A stretch of 64,000 bases of DNA from Orientallactaga sibirica (taxonomy: Eukaryota > Chordata > Mammalia > Rodentia > Dipodidae): positions 13,163,501 to 13,227,500 of the forward strand of contig JAEOAD010000024.1 in the NCBI GenBank assembly GCA_036365145.1. Reading direction: 5' to 3'. Shown one piece after another: positions 1-11,513 of this stretch; within the stretch, counting starts at the first letter, position 1; every line of letters starts with the position of its first letter. Below the pieces are notes generated by a model that saw only the letters and a list, made by a program, of their open reading frames with translations, had not been told where the DNA came from and made no database searches. The position numbers and the translations under genes were made by a program.

Positions 1-200
1 GGACACTCCACATTCAAGTTACCACCTAGGTATAGCTGTAATGTAAGTGAATATTGAATCAGGTAAGTAGGGGATGCAGCCTTTCAGAGGATACAGACCT
101 CAGACTCTCACTCTCTACTCTAAATTGTAGTGCTTTAAAAGCATGGCTGCAATGTTTGTAAGACTTCTCCCATGCTCCTATGTTCCCCAAAGAAAGTGGA

Positions 201-456
201 GGGCTGGAGAGTTGGCTTGGCGGTTAAGGCGCCTGCCTCCTAAGCCTAAGAACACTGGTTCCAATCTCCAGGTCCTATGTTTAGCCACATGCAAAGTGAC
301 ACAAGGGCACAATGCAGCACTTGCCCACAAGGGGCCACAGGCATCTGGATTTTGTTCACAGCAGCTGACAGACTGCTGGCGCGCCCATTCTCTATCTGTC
401 TCCCTCTCCCTCTCTCTCTGTCTGTCTCTCTCTGTGTCTCTCTCCAAAAAAAAAAA
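201..456 (+). repeat. tRNA-derived SINE (DIP-like), long variant
   Basis: The head 'gggctggaga' and 'ggttaaggcgcctgcctcct' is the tRNA-like promoter part seen in all SINEs of this family here. Unlike most copies it has extra sequence between the 'agccacatgcaaagtga' and 'catctgga' blocks, with a second 'cacaagggg'-type unit. It ends in a CT-rich run and an A-tract. The same variant recurs at 53105-53444, so it is a subfamily and not private damage. The open frames across it are an effect of the CT tract. Confidence 0.85.
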
Positions 457-559
457 TTTTTAAAAATTTACAAAAAGAAAGTGGAGATAATTTCGATCCC
501 TTTGATTATGGACTGGTCTGAAAGACGGCCTCCAATGACAAGGGTGTGGTGCAAGTGAC

Positions 560-648
560 TGTGGACTTGGGTAAGATTAGTTGGCATGCAAGCAGGAGGG
601 CTTGTGAGGGCCCAGGTTTGACTCCCAGCACCTGTGTAAAAAAAAATG
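560..648 (+). repeat. tRNA-type SINE fragment
   Basis: A diverged B-box-like stretch 'ggtttgactcccagcacctg' followed by an A-tract suggests the head of an old ID/B4-type SINE, lying directly before the next element. Confidence 0.35.
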
Positions 649-651
649 CAA

Positions 652-868
652 GGGTTGGAGGGATGGCTTAGCAGTTGGGGCATTTGCCTGTGGGGCCAGA
701 GGACCTTGGTTCAATTCCCTAGGGCCCCGTTAGCCAGATGCACAAGGAGGTGCATGAGTCTGGAAGTTTGTTTGCAGTGGCATGAGGCCCTGGCATGCCC
801 ATTCTCTCCCTCTCTCCTTTCTCTCTTTCTCTGATAAATAAATAAAAAATAAAAATAAATAAATAAAT
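652..868 (+). repeat. tRNA-derived SINE (DIP-like), standard form
   Basis: Shows the tRNA-like head ('ggatggcttagcagttgggg'), the core 'agccagatgcacaagg', the 'gtttgcagtgg' block, 'gcatgcccattctctccctc' and an AAATAA-rich tail. It is complete and in the plus orientation. Confidence 0.9.
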
Positions 869-1139
869 ACCAAGAAAGAACATGAACTTTTTTTAAAAAA
901 TGCAACTGTAATATACCAAATATGTGTTTCCAATTCTTTGAAGCCTTAGCCAGCAATGTGATGTACTAGCTGACCACTGGAATGTAAGTGGGTTTAAATT
1001 AGTTATGGAAGCAGAATGCTCCATGGAATTACTGTCTTCATAAGGAACGAATCACCTATGCTTCATCACTGTGCCATGGAGGGGGGCAGTAAGATGCAGC
1101 CACCTGTGATTCAGGAGGAGACTCCCCACCAGCATGCGG

Positions 1140-1215
1140 CCAAGCTGACACCCTCACCTCAGCCTCTGAACTCCAGATGTTGTGAGAAATGAATGGCAGC
1201 TTAAGCCACTTGGCC
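1140..1215 (+). repeat. Possible MLT1 LTR fragment
   Basis: The 'tgtgagaaatgaatggcagc' and 'ttaagccact' motifs resemble the 3' part of MLT1-class MaLR LTRs, where 'aactgtgagaaataaatt' and 'taagccac' are typical. It is short and diverged. Confidence 0.35.
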
Positions 1216-1510
1216 AAGGGGATTTCATTAGAGTATCCTGAGCTGAATAAAAATGGAAAGCTAGGTGACTTTCTTCCTCCTGGATCCCCATGGTTGTTTT
1301 TATTCATTTGTTCTCCTCAGAACATTCTCCCTGATATCCTAAAGCTAAAGAGAAAGAAATCTGGCTTCCCTGTGGCTACCATGCTAGGCAGAGCACCTCA
1401 GTGAGGGCGGTGACACAGACAGCAAGGTTTCAGGACTCCAAGGTGTTTGAGCCCCCAGATGTGCGTGTCTTCCCAGACCGAATGCCAAACTTGTGAAGGC
1501 CAGACTTCAG

Positions 1511-1849
1511 TGGTATTATAGTGACCTTCTTGTTGCTGAGATAAAGCACCTGACCAAAAGCAGAGGGTGGGAAGAAAGTATTTCAGCATGCTGTCTTGAG
1601 GGGAAGCTTTGTGACGGCAGGGAGTGCATGGCATGAAAGATGCTGGGTTCACCTCTGCCACAGCAGGTGGAAGACAGCAGCAAGAGACTGAGCCAGACCC
1701 TAGTATGGGAGACTGGCTGGAACATCCAGAAGCCCATCCCAATGACATACCTCCTCCAGCAAAGCTCTCCCTGCCAAGTTACCACACGCTGAGGACCAAG
1801 CATTCAAAACATATGAGTATATGGGGGACACCTGATTCAAACCACCACA
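1511..1849 (-). mobile_element. Rodent MaLR-like LTR, antisense
   Basis: On the minus strand it starts TGTGGTGGTTTGAATCAGG, followed by the 'ccccatatactcatatgttt' and 'ttggtcc' blocks, and ends near 'aagaaggtcactata'. The same pattern recurs at 7572, 28174, 52242 and 59059. No internal region lies next to it, so it is a solo LTR. I saw no clean target duplication. The exact family name is not assigned. Confidence 0.65.
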
Positions 1850-2755
1850 AGACGTTTCTGCCACTTAGTATTTTGAGGTCCTCAGACTGACACGGTTCTC
1901 CCCCTGCTTTCTTTCTGGTCATTTTCAAGGATAACTGCAGAAAGTTCTGGAATGCAACATGCTGAGAGAAAGAAGTATTGGTTGCAATAGCCTGGACTAT
2001 GTTTTAGTCCCTTCTTTGGTGCTCTAGGCCCTTGCATCACACTGTTTCAAGACACTAAACCAAGAGCAAGTGCCCTCCTGGGTCCCTCAGCTTCCACGCG
2101 AGTGAAACATTCACGGACAAGCAGCTTTCCGGAGCCTCAGAGGACTGGCTCACCATGAACCCTAGCCATCTGGTGTCTTTTGCTGACTGTCTATGCATCA
2201 TAAGCCCACTTCATGTAAAATGATGTCACTGTTCTATCTGTCTGGCCTTAAGCAAGCAGTAAAAATGCATCCCAAGATGTCATGGGCCAACATGTTATCC
2301 AGGTACGGAGCTTGGCAAGTTCCAATTTGGAGCCTTGGAGCTGCCACCTCCCACCTCCCCCAATACCAAGTGAAACAAATAAGACCCATCCCCACTGAGC
2401 TCCAACTAGATTTCATACTCGTGCAAAAGTACATGGGCTGGCTTGTTGTGTTCTGTAGCAACTGATAACCAAAGCTCTGGATGCTTTTTAAAAATTTCTT
2501 CAGTCCTCCTTTTTAGTCTAATTTACCATGTTCAAAGAAACTAGATTTAAAAAAAAAAAAAAAAGCATGTTGAAAAGAGCAGTATTTCATAGCACTTTCT
2601 TATTGTGACATTTTTCACAAGCTACACTTGTGACTTTTAAGTAAAGAAGAGAAGTAATTGCTCACCCTAATTTTCCTCAGAGAACACTCTGGAGATGGGG
2701 ATGATGTCCTAAAAGTTAGACCCACCCAGATGATAACTAAAGCCCTTGTGATTTT

Positions 2756-2757
<2 letters not shown>
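1850..2757. other. Sequence without recognised feature
   Basis: Mixed-composition sequence with a short A-run near 2550. I recognise no gene, RNA or repeat. The open frames on both strands at 2193-2465 overlap one another and show no domain. Confidence 0.5.

Positions 2758-2798
<41 letters not shown>
2758..2798 (+). repeat. (GT)n microsatellite
   Basis: An uninterrupted GT dinucleotide run preceded by a short T tract. Confidence 0.98.
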
Positions 2799-2801
<3 letters not shown>

Positions 2802-2984
2802 GATTCTCCACTGAGGCTACATAGGCTCAGAGTATTGAAACCCTCACTTTTATTCAATTAAGCAGTCTTAAGGAACCAGTTAAAACCCGAAAACAGACTA
2901 AGAAAAAATAACTTTCCTGAGAGACACACACTCTCCGCAGCAGGATCATTCACTTTTTATGATCGTTATAATTATTAGTAGTGA

Positions 2985-3205
2985 TGGTGATAACAATATA
3001 TCATCTATATAGCACTTTAGAAGTGCACACTGCTTTCCCAACACCGTTTATTAGCTAATGTTCAGAATACTCTTCAGCAATAAGTCAATATTTCAGCTTC
3101 CATTTAACAGGTAGGGAATTGAGGCACAATGTGCTTGAGTTACTTGCTTATAATCAGTTTCTGGCCCGAGTTGCATACTCATTACTAAATGCACCATCCG
3201 CTCAG
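2985..3205 (-). repeat. MIR-type ancient SINE, antisense
   Basis: 'catttaacaggtagggaatt' then 'gaggcacaatgtgcttgagt' matches the reverse complement of the MIR core (fraction of the type 'acttgctgtgtgacc...gtttcc'). It is diverged, as expected for a mammal-wide repeat. Confidence 0.6.
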
Positions 3206-3848
3206 ACCAGCCTGTACTCCACTCCACTGCTCTCACTGCCTGGTTCTTCCACAAGTAAGAACTTGATTTCTAAACCAAATCCTCGGATGCTATAGAACAC
3301 AAGCTTAAAACTTCTCCATCCTGAGCATTCGTCCCAATTGAAAGGATAATCTGAACACACACACAATTCAATGTGTAGACTAAACTCTAGCTGTGTTGTG
3401 AACACCTCTTAATAATTCAGCCCTTTTAGTTCAATGCAAGGCTTTTGGAAATAATGGGAGAGCTGAATTATGCATCTGTAATGTATCGGGTATAATCTGG
3501 AAAGATCATGGAATTGTGACTAGCTCACCTCTCACTGATGTCTCATCTATAGCTAAGCAGCATGTGACATTTCACAAGCAAATTAAGTAAGAAATATCAA
3601 ACTCAAGAAATGTTACTACAATTTTCAGGATCATGCCAGATGCACATTTTAAAATTTCTGCTGTTGGAATACTAGTGGTGCCTAAATTTTGCTAACTTGA
3701 TACAGAGGCTTTTCTCCGATCACAAGGCATTTCTTAATACTAGCTTGGGATCCTTTTTTTATACTAAATACTTGCCCTCTACCTTCTGCACTTCTCACAC
3801 ATGTCTTATCCCAAATAATGTGACACAGCATCTAGCTAGAGTAGTCCA

Positions 3849-3849
<1 letters not shown>
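3206..3849. other. Unique AT-rich sequence
   Basis: No gene or repeat recognised. Composition and lack of simple repeats around 3400-3700 would allow a regulatory role, but nothing specific is visible. Confidence 0.4.

Positions 3850-3885
<36 letters not shown>
3850..3885 (+). repeat. Poly(T) tract
   Basis: A run of about 35 T. It may be the tail of an antisense retroelement, but no body is recognisable beside it. Confidence 0.95.
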
Positions 3886-3890
<5 letters not shown>

Positions 3891-4189
3891 GCAAACACAC
3901 ATATTGTTCCTAAACAGTGGAACAAAATAGGTTATTTTAATATCCTCTTGTAAAACTCATTGAACCTTGGCATTTGTGCTTTTGGCACAAATATGACAAG
4001 CAGGGCCATTCTCTTGAATCTCTCTTAGAGATGTCCATCACCCAGAATTCATTTTTATGTTGGGTCCTGCAAAATGTGCCCTGTAGCCCAAACACTAGCC
4101 CACACACACACAGATTCACAAATATGGCAGTCTTTATAGAACCAAAAGCTGTCTTGTCTTTTTCTAGGTTCCTCATTCTCTAAGCAAGA

Positions 4190-4680
4190 ATGCAAATGCC
4201 AATCACTTTAGTTAGATTTCATGGCGTAGCATCATAAAACTGGTAACCGATCCAATTGCAAATCACTTGGCGAATCTTCTTTGAAGAGTTGCCAATAATG
4301 CTAATCGTCAAATGGTTGGATCCTGCTTTGTAAAGATGTGTTTGTGAAGAACCGCAATCTCTGTGACTTTGACAAAAGAACTGCTGACTTGCATCACTGT
4401 TTGTCTTTTGATGTGAAAGAGCAAATCGATTTATAGAGCTTTTGCTTGCAGATGGAGGATATGATTAGTATGCAGAAAGACCTTTCCACAGTGTCATTTG
4501 TTTATTTAGCTGCCTCTGCACTCGGCGCTGATTGTGTAGACCTAATTAATGTATACAAAGCTAAAAGAAATAAAACCATGGGTCCACAGACACAGGATAC
4601 TGTACAGCATGTCATTTGTTGCCCTTGGGTAAGGGGACACTACAGTGTTCTTTAGCTATACACCAAATAAAGCATATGGA
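4190..4680. other. Candidate conserved non-coding element
   Basis: A repeat-free block of even composition with no long clean ORF. It has several motifs typical of developmental enhancers, such as 'caattgcaaatcact', 'ctaattaatg' and 'gtttgtcttttgatgtgaaa'. Neighbouring DNA is repeat-laden, so the absence of insertions here is notable. No function is shown by sequence alone. Confidence 0.35.
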
Positions 4681-6027
4681 TTGATAAAGCATTATAATAA
4701 AAAAAAGTGAGAATTTTTCTCAACAGAGTTCTTCCTAGCTATTTATAAACTCAGATAGGTGAGAATGAACTTGTTTAAATATGAAAAGGAAGTTCTTGCT
4801 TTTCTGCCTGGATATGTGAATTTTTATTCAAAGTCCTTGTTGGGTCTTTATGAAAACTGCCTGTGATTGCTTGCAGAGGTCAAAGTATTTTGTAAAACAT
4901 CCTGTGAGACCTGATTCATCCCTTTCGTCAAGGCCTCTCTGTTCTGATGCTTGGAAAATTTAGCTGAGAAAGAGTTTAAAGTGAAAAGCAAAGACACTAG
5001 AGACCTTCACGTCAATAGTGAGTGATCAATAGAAGTCACACACTCAAAAAATTGACATTCCATCAGCAGTTCCCTGTTATTCATGCACATTTCACATTGT
5101 CTATTCAGGTTGGGAGAGAGGTATTGGTGACAAAATGGCAAAGCTGCTGAAATCCGTAGACTACCAAATAACGAAATCCAGAGTGACATCTAGTGACATC
5201 CTACATTAGAAGCACTTGCTTTGCAGCTCCTAGAGCCAGACACACTTCCCAGCACCGTCAAATGGCAACCCTCTGCAGAACAGAGATCAGTGCCGCCTAT
5301 TCACTAGTCAGTGGATAACGGTGCGCTCACTTTCTAAAATAAGGGTTGCCTAAATCTGAAACAAATGTCTCACATCCAATCACCAAAAATAGGATAACTT
5401 CAAGCATTGCCTATGGGTTTAAATGACTGTGAATTTCTCCCCAGCAAGCTTTTCATGAGCTCCCACTCTGCTCTGGTCTCCAGGTTCGTAGGAATAGTGT
5501 GCCAGAGTCACCACCTTAAATCATGCCATGCATTTGCCAGAATAGTTCCAACCTCTCCAAGAACAGAAGCCAAGGGAGCTGTTATCTTTTTGCTGAAGCC
5601 CAGAACATGCTCTCCCGCCTAAATCACTGCTGTCATTTGCAGTGAAAGTCCTTTGATCTTTTTTTTTTTTTTAATTTTCTTCATACATTGGGGACTTTTA
5701 TTTTTCATGGAAGTTTATGATGGGAGGAGGTTCTGAATAATGTAGCCATTCCAAAAAGCGAGAAAAAGCAACTTAAATTCATGACACAGGTACTAACCAC
5801 TCTGCAATCACAGCAAACCACATGCCTGGTGATAGAAAGCTCAAATTCAAAGGCTGAAAATAATATAATGTTAAACATGAAAGATTCAACACATCAGATT
5901 TGCACTGACTTTGAACATAGGCGGCAACATTTCCCCCTCATGTGCATTGACCTTTCAACCTGATGTAAACCTTGGTTGGAAAAAAACAAAGGAATGCTCA
6001 GTAAATTTGTCAACTCTGAAATTTAAA

Positions 6028-6030
<3 letters not shown>
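4681..6030. other. Unique sequence without recognised feature
   Basis: AT-rich sequence with a T-run near 5660. No gene, RNA or clear repeat is recognised. Open frames at 5407 and 5781 are short and without recognisable content. Confidence 0.45.

Positions 6031-6072
<42 letters not shown>
6031..6072 (+). repeat. (AT)n microsatellite
   Basis: A pure AT dinucleotide run sitting against the tail of the antisense SINE that follows, so it probably grew from that A-rich tail. Confidence 0.97.
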
Positions 6073-6076
<4 letters not shown>

Positions 6077-6255
6077 TATTTTTATTTGAGAGAGAAAAAG
6101 AAAGAAGGAGAGAGAGAGGGAATGGGCACACCAAATGCAAATGAACTCCAGATACATGTGCCATGTGCATCTGGCTTGCGTGGGCCCTGGAGAATTGATC
6201 CTGGGTCTTTTGGCCTCTCAGGCAAGTACTTCAACCATTAAGCCAGCTCTCAACT
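6073..6255 (-). repeat. tRNA-derived SINE (DIP-like), antisense
   Basis: The complement order is visible: T-rich tail, GA-rich tract, 'gaatgggcac', 'aactccagatacatgtgcca', then 'accattaagccagctctca' as the reverse head. Confidence 0.88.
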
Positions 6256-6368
6256 CAGCAAATTAAAAAAATAATAATAATAAGTTTCCTAAATCTATTT
6301 TCTATTCCCCAGGATTTTTCTCAGCATTTGGAAAGTATGGTGCACATAAAATACATTTAAAAGGTGAA

Positions 6369-6518
6369 AGTGCTGGAGAAATGGCTTAGTGGTGAAGGCA
6401 CTTGCCTGCAAAGCCAAAAAGACCTAGGTTCGATCCCCCAGGATCCATGTTATCCAGATGCACAAAGTGGCACATGCATCTCAACTTAGTTTGCTGTGGC
6501 TGAAGGCCCTGGCATACC

Positions 6519-6567
<49 letters not shown>

Positions 6568-6592
6568 AAAAATTAAAAAAAAAAAAAAAAAA
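6369..6592 (+). repeat. tRNA-derived SINE (DIP-like) with long (CT)n
   Basis: Head 'gtgctggagaaatggcttag', 'cacttgcctgcaaagcc' and core 'agatgcacaaagtggcacat' are clear. The CT tract at 6522-6565 is expanded to about 44 bases, then an A-tail. Confidence 0.92.
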
Positions 6593-6658
6593 CTGGTCTA
6601 CAGAGTAAGTTCAAGGTAAATCAGGGCTAGAGTGAGACCCTGCTCCAAAAAATAAATA
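6593..6658 (+). repeat. B1 3'-end fragment
   Basis: Only the end of a B1-type element is present ('gggctagagtgagaccctgc' then an A-tail), directly after the A-tail of the preceding SINE. Confidence 0.6.
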
Positions 6659-6660
6659 AT

Positions 6661-6875
6661 AGGGGCTGGAGAGATGGCTCAGTGATTAAATGTGCATATG
6701 TTCAATTTCCCCAGAACCCAGAACCAGATGTACATAGTGGAGCATACATCTGGAATTCATGTGCAATGGCAGGAGGCCATGATGTGCCCATACTTATTTT
6801 CTCTCTGTCAGGATCTTTCTCTCTGTCTCTCTCACAAATACATAGAAATATTTTTTTAAAAAATAAATAAATAAC
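6661..6875 (+). repeat. tRNA-derived SINE (DIP-like)
   Basis: Head 'ggggctggagagatggctca', core 'ccagatgtacatagtgga' and a CT-rich then AAATAA tail. Part of the 'cttgcctgcaaagcc' segment is lost. Confidence 0.85.
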
Positions 6876-7571
6876 AGACTAATGTTATGAGTCTGTATTG
6901 TGGTCACTTAATAAGAAAAGAATTATGCACTGCACTATCTTAACAACCATTATAATTAGTTAAATCAGATTTTTATGGAATTAAAGCAAACTTTCTGTAG
7001 GTTCTCTGGTACTCATTCCTCAGGGATATACCAGCATAGTAGATGCTACAGACAAAACATGAAAAAGGTCAATTTTTAACTTTACACCAGATGGGGTCAA
7101 TTCCCGCTGGGATTCCCATGAGGAATTCCCATATCTAGAGAAACGAATGCCCTTCAATTTACTTAGTAAGATTATTTTGCAGATTGCCTGTGCTCAGAAT
7201 TCCACAGGGTTGTTCTTTCCTTCTTGGTAACACTTTGACTCAAGTTCACATCATTCAACCATCTGTTTTAGAGAGGAAGAAAGAGTGGACTGAGAACTTA
7301 AACTCTTTTTCCAAGGTCACAATGTTAGCACATGACAGAACTGAGCATTAAACACACGTGTGTGTCTGTGGAGGTCAGAGGGCAAGTTCAAACATCTGTC
7401 CTTTCCTTCTATCCTGTTCTGAAGAAAGGCCTCTCACAGTCCTTGGTGTTCACTAGGCTTATTGGGCAGCTGTCTCCACCTCTCTTCTTGCTGGGGATCC
7501 AGAGGCTAGTAACAGTGTCCAGGTTTCAGTAGGTTCTAGGGATCTGAAATCCAATATTTATGCTTGCTCAG
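6876..7571. other. Unique sequence, with possible MIR fragment
   Basis: No gene is seen. Around 7262-7345 the string 'ccaaggtcacaatgttagca' resembles the antisense MIR core ('ccaaggtcacacagctagta' type), so a short minus-strand MIR is possible. Confidence 0.4.
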
Positions 7572-7944
7572 TGTGGTGATTTGAATGCAATCTGTGCCCC
7601 CATAGCCTCAAGTGTTTGTGATTAAGCCTCCTACTTAGTCGCCAGATAGTGGAGCCTTTGGAAGAAGGGGCCTTGCTGAAGGAGGTGTGTTGCCAGGGGT
7701 GAACCTTGGGTTGATTAGTCTAGCCTACTATGCATTCAGGCATCTCTTTCTCTCTCTCTCTCTCATTCTCTCTCTCTTCTCTCCATATATGTAAACAGGT
7801 GAGCCAACTTTTTGCTTGTGCTATGCTTTTCTCTGCCATGATGAAGCTTCCCTTAGCAACTGTCAGCCTAAAATCCTTCATTTCCTCCCATAAGCTACTT
7901 TTGGTGGAGCATTTTGTCCCATCAATGCAAAGGTAACTACTACA
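7572..7944 (+). mobile_element. MaLR-like solo LTR
   Basis: It begins TGTGGTGATTTGAATG and ends 'ggtaactactaca' (TG...CA ends). A CT-rich expansion sits near 7742-7780. The flanking five bases, ctcag on the left and cacag on the right, agree at four of five positions, as expected for an old 5-bp target duplication. No internal region is attached. Confidence 0.7.
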
Positions 7945-9845
7945 CACAGTAAGCACTTTATCGACTGACTATCTCCCCAATACCACATTGGACATTTCTG
8001 ATTGGTCATGAATTTCCTCCATGATCTCTTGGTTTCATGTGATCCATACCTTACACAGAGGTTTAAAAAAGCATATAATTAAAGTCAGTAATAATAATAA
8101 ATAAATAATAACATAGGAAACAATATCATACTTCATTTTGTCTGTTAATTTTTTCTTACTATCTAGATTTTATTTGGAGTTATTTTACAGGTGAATATAT
8201 ATTTGGAGCTCCCTTTATTGGACAGAAGCACTGTTTTGTAGGGGGCAACAGTTACATGAAGGGAAAGGATAGTAAGAGTTTTATTCTTATTTGTATCACT
8301 AAATATCTAAAGATACCTTTCTCATTTGTTATAAAAATTTTACATCATGGTTTCAAAACTGCCCTCTACCTCTAAATATTTACACCAAATCTATGTCTAC
8401 CTTTCCACATATAATCTACATATCTTGAAATTTAATTTCATCATTAGCAATGCAAACATTGGTCTCATATAAATGGATGTGAAGTTTAGATTATATACAC
8501 TTTTTAAAATTAGTGTAATTTTTCCATTAATGGTTTTCTAATAGTTAAAAAGAAGCTATTTATCAATGAATACTCAAAATAGCATCTTGATTTTTTCATT
8601 GTTATGATGCAATTATGTGTTTTGAAGTGAATATTTATCACCAGAATTCTAAAATAAAACTTTAATTGCTGAAATAATGCATTTTATCTAGATATTTTAT
8701 TATGTAGTAAAACAGTAATTTCAGATTTAGGAGTTACTTTAACACTTAACAGAATAAGCCTTCTCTGTAATATCTGGAGATAGATGTGATTTATTAGGAG
8801 TTTCTACAGGTACAGGTATTTTTAAATGGTGTAAACACGTTGAATTTAAAATACAAACAACCCTGTCGATTTTCAGTTTGCTTTGCTATGGTTCAACTTG
8901 GTGTGCTTATCATCTGTTAGTTATTATGAGGATGTTCATTCTGTGTCAGTGTTGTTTCATGTTTGTTTGGGAAACTAGAGCTAAACATTTCAGTTTTCCG
9001 TCTGCAAAAGGAACACAGTCTATTGCTTTCTCTTACATGTACTCATTAAATCATTATTTTTTATATAAAAGAAACCGTACTCTACTCAAAAATGAGCAGA
9101 AATTTAAAGGTGGAATATGGAATTTTTTTTTCTTTTTATCTCGGATTGATGGTTGAGGCTCCCAATAACAAAAGACAAATTAAGAAAAAAATCAGATTGT
9201 TGCTATGTCTCCCAAGTTGACTGATTTTATTGGTGAGCTCCAGATAACCTAGGGTATCACTGTATCAGAAACTGGAGCAAATCTTTTTTTTTTTTTTTTT
9301 AATCTCTTCATCTTAGACTCATGGCTGAAGTTCCTATGTTAAAAAAAAAAAAAAACAGATTAACAAGAGAAAAGCACACAAATTCATTTAATAAAATTTT
9401 ATGTGACACTTATGTATAAGTTTTAGGAGAATTTATGAGGAAAAGAGGAATTGAGTAAATGGGTAAAGTTATGTATTTTTATGTAAGAATTTTTAAAAGT
9501 GGACAGTCATGGAGAAGTATGCTTGAACAAAGGAAGTAAGATATGATGCTCATAAACTGGAGTAGCAAGGAGTCTTCACAAGGCCCTACTGTGTAGAATC
9601 CTTTCTGGGTCCCTGTGTCTTCAAATGAAATTATGATATTTCCTCTGGATACATGGATAAGGAGTCTCTTAAATGAAAGTTTGTGAACTGCTTCAGGAGA
9701 AAGTAGAATTTTTTTTTTTCAAAAAATATATCACCTGCTTCAGGGGAGGAGGGAGACCAACAGCTTCTGCTGTTTTCTCGAGTGCCATGGTGTTATATTT
9801 CAACGTAGCATTCCTAAACCTGGACAGCAGAAAATAAATTCTCCT
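7945..9845. other. AT-rich sequence without recognised gene
   Basis: AT-rich DNA with T- and A-runs (near 9285 and 9340). The frame at 8878-9156 has no recognisable domain. Around 9370-9550 the text vaguely recalls an antisense old LTR, but I cannot assign it. Confidence 0.4.
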
Positions 9846-10185
9846 TTGTATTAGTCATCTTCATTGCAGTAACTTACCTGAGGAACTATTAAAGGGTTAT
9901 GTAGCTCATCATTTGGAAGTTCAAAAGTATGGCATCTTCATCAGCTCAGTTCCATGAAGGTGGCTTTGGAAAGAAACACATATTAGGAAAAGGTCACATT
10001 TTTTGTGCCAGGAATAAAGAACCCATAATTATCCTCAGATGCATGTTGCTAGTGTTTTATAAACATCTTTCACTAGATTCTGCCTCTTAAAGGCCCATAT
10101 ACTTCATAATATCACCTACCTGAAAACCTAGTCTTTATATATAGATCTCCAGGGGTCACTCATCAAAATCATAGACTCCTTTTTC
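9846..10185 (-). mobile_element. Old MaLR-like LTR, antisense
   Basis: 'cctcttaaaggcccatatac' and 'ggggtcactcatcaaaatca' match the antisense 5' part of MaLR LTRs, and the block opens with 'agtaacttacctgagg', which fits the antisense 3' end. Strongly diverged. Confidence 0.5.
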
Positions 10186-10474
10186 TAAAATGTTATCAGT
10201 TAACCTCTTCCTTGAAAAAAATAACCCACATAGATTCTTATATATGAATCCACGTAACATTATGGATTATATACTATTACCAGTGTTAACATCTTTAACA
10301 AACTTATGAAGCAAAACTATGATTCAAATATTGTTTTCTTTGTCATTCCATTTATTAGTGTTTCCCTTCTTAGTTCTCACATATATCCTCTATTTAACTA
10401 ACTTTCAACAATGTGTTCTGCTATATGTATTTAAGATCCATTCATGATATTATATGAAACAGAATATTGTGTGT

Positions 10475-10915
10475 ATGGTAGTTTTAATAACAGATTATAA
10501 AGGTATCTAGGTTATAAAATCTAGAACCTGAATGTTACTTACATGGTAAAAAAAAATTGCAGATATAATTAGGTATCTTGAGGTGGGAAAGGTTATCTTG
10601 GATTATCAGGGTATGCCACAAATGTAATGTTATCTATAAAGCAGAGGAACATTTGATTCAAAGAAGACAATCTTTGGACTAAAGAAAGAAGTTAAAATCT
10701 CACTTTAAAGATAGAGGAAGGGAACATGAGTCAAGAATTCAACTCTAGGCACTGAAAAAGCAAGGAAATGGGTTCATCTAATATATTTAGGAGCATTTAA
10801 ATTCTTGTCCAATAGAACTAATTTTGAACCTCACACCTCCAGAATTTTAAGAGTGAAAGGGGGTTGCTTTAAACCAACTGTTTGCAGTAATTTGCTACAG
10901 CAACAATAGAAACCT
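10475..10915 (+). mobile_element. MLT1-class MaLR LTR, sense
   Basis: The order of motifs follows MLT1: 'gcagatataattaggtatct', 'ttatcttggattatcagg', a GA-rich middle, 'cacacctccagaatttt' and 'ttgctacagcaacaatagaa'. Diverged and without clear ends. Confidence 0.55.
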
Positions 10916-11105
10916 CATGTAGTGGACACAGTACTGATCAGGAAGTAAGGAGTCTAGACTTGGTCTCAGTGACCTGGATCGACTCTCAAGATGTTAGTTC
11001 TATCTCAGTAGTTAATTTCCCATGTATTTGTTTTAGAACATCCTTCCACTTTGTAGCATTATTTCAGAGTGATCTTTTGAGACATTAAATTTGAGGATAA
11101 TTGCA

Positions 11106-11305
11106 TGTGATGGTTCAAGTTTATTGCCAACTTGACTGAATTTAGAATCAGTTAAGAAACAAACCTTTGGGTATGTCTATGAGAGCAGTTTCCAGAGAGG
11201 TTTAGCTGAAGTGGATTGATCCATACTGAATGGTGTCAGCACCATCCCATCCCTAGATCCTCTTACTACCATATATGGGTGTGTACCCTACTCAAAACTT
11301 GCCCC
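11106..11305 (+). repeat. 5' LTR remnant (MLT2-like)
   Basis: It holds the start and first part of the LTR only; the similarity to the 3' LTR fades before the SINE at 11311. The rest is deleted or too diverged to see. Confidence 0.55.
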
Positions 11306-11310
11306 TACAC

Positions 11311-11513
11311 CTGGGTCTAGAGAGAAGGCATAGTGGTTAAGGTGCTTGCCAGCAAAGCCAAAGGACCCAGGTTTGATTCCTCGGTACCCACATAAAACCA
11401 GGTGCACAAGACAGTCCATGTGTCTGGGGTTCATTTGTAGTGGCTAGAAGCCCTGGTTAACCCATTCTCTCTCCCTCTATCTGCCTCTCCCCCCTCCCCA
11501 CAAAATATATTTT
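11311..11513 (+). repeat. tRNA-derived SINE (DIP-like)
   Basis: A complete copy with 'tagtggttaaggtgcttgcc', 'ccaggtgcacaagacagtcc' and a CT-rich end, inserted in the ERVL element near its left LTR. Confidence 0.88.

Noticed and set aside
201..300. tRNA-like promoter boxes as possible tRNA genes
   Set aside because: The A- and B-box-like motifs belong to SINE heads; none folds into an evident tRNA with a proper acceptor stem and all are followed by SINE bodies.
143..558. Overlapping frames of 89-106 codons on both strands
   Set aside because: They lie across a SINE and its CT tract; the serine/leucine and arginine/glutamate runs come from the repeat.
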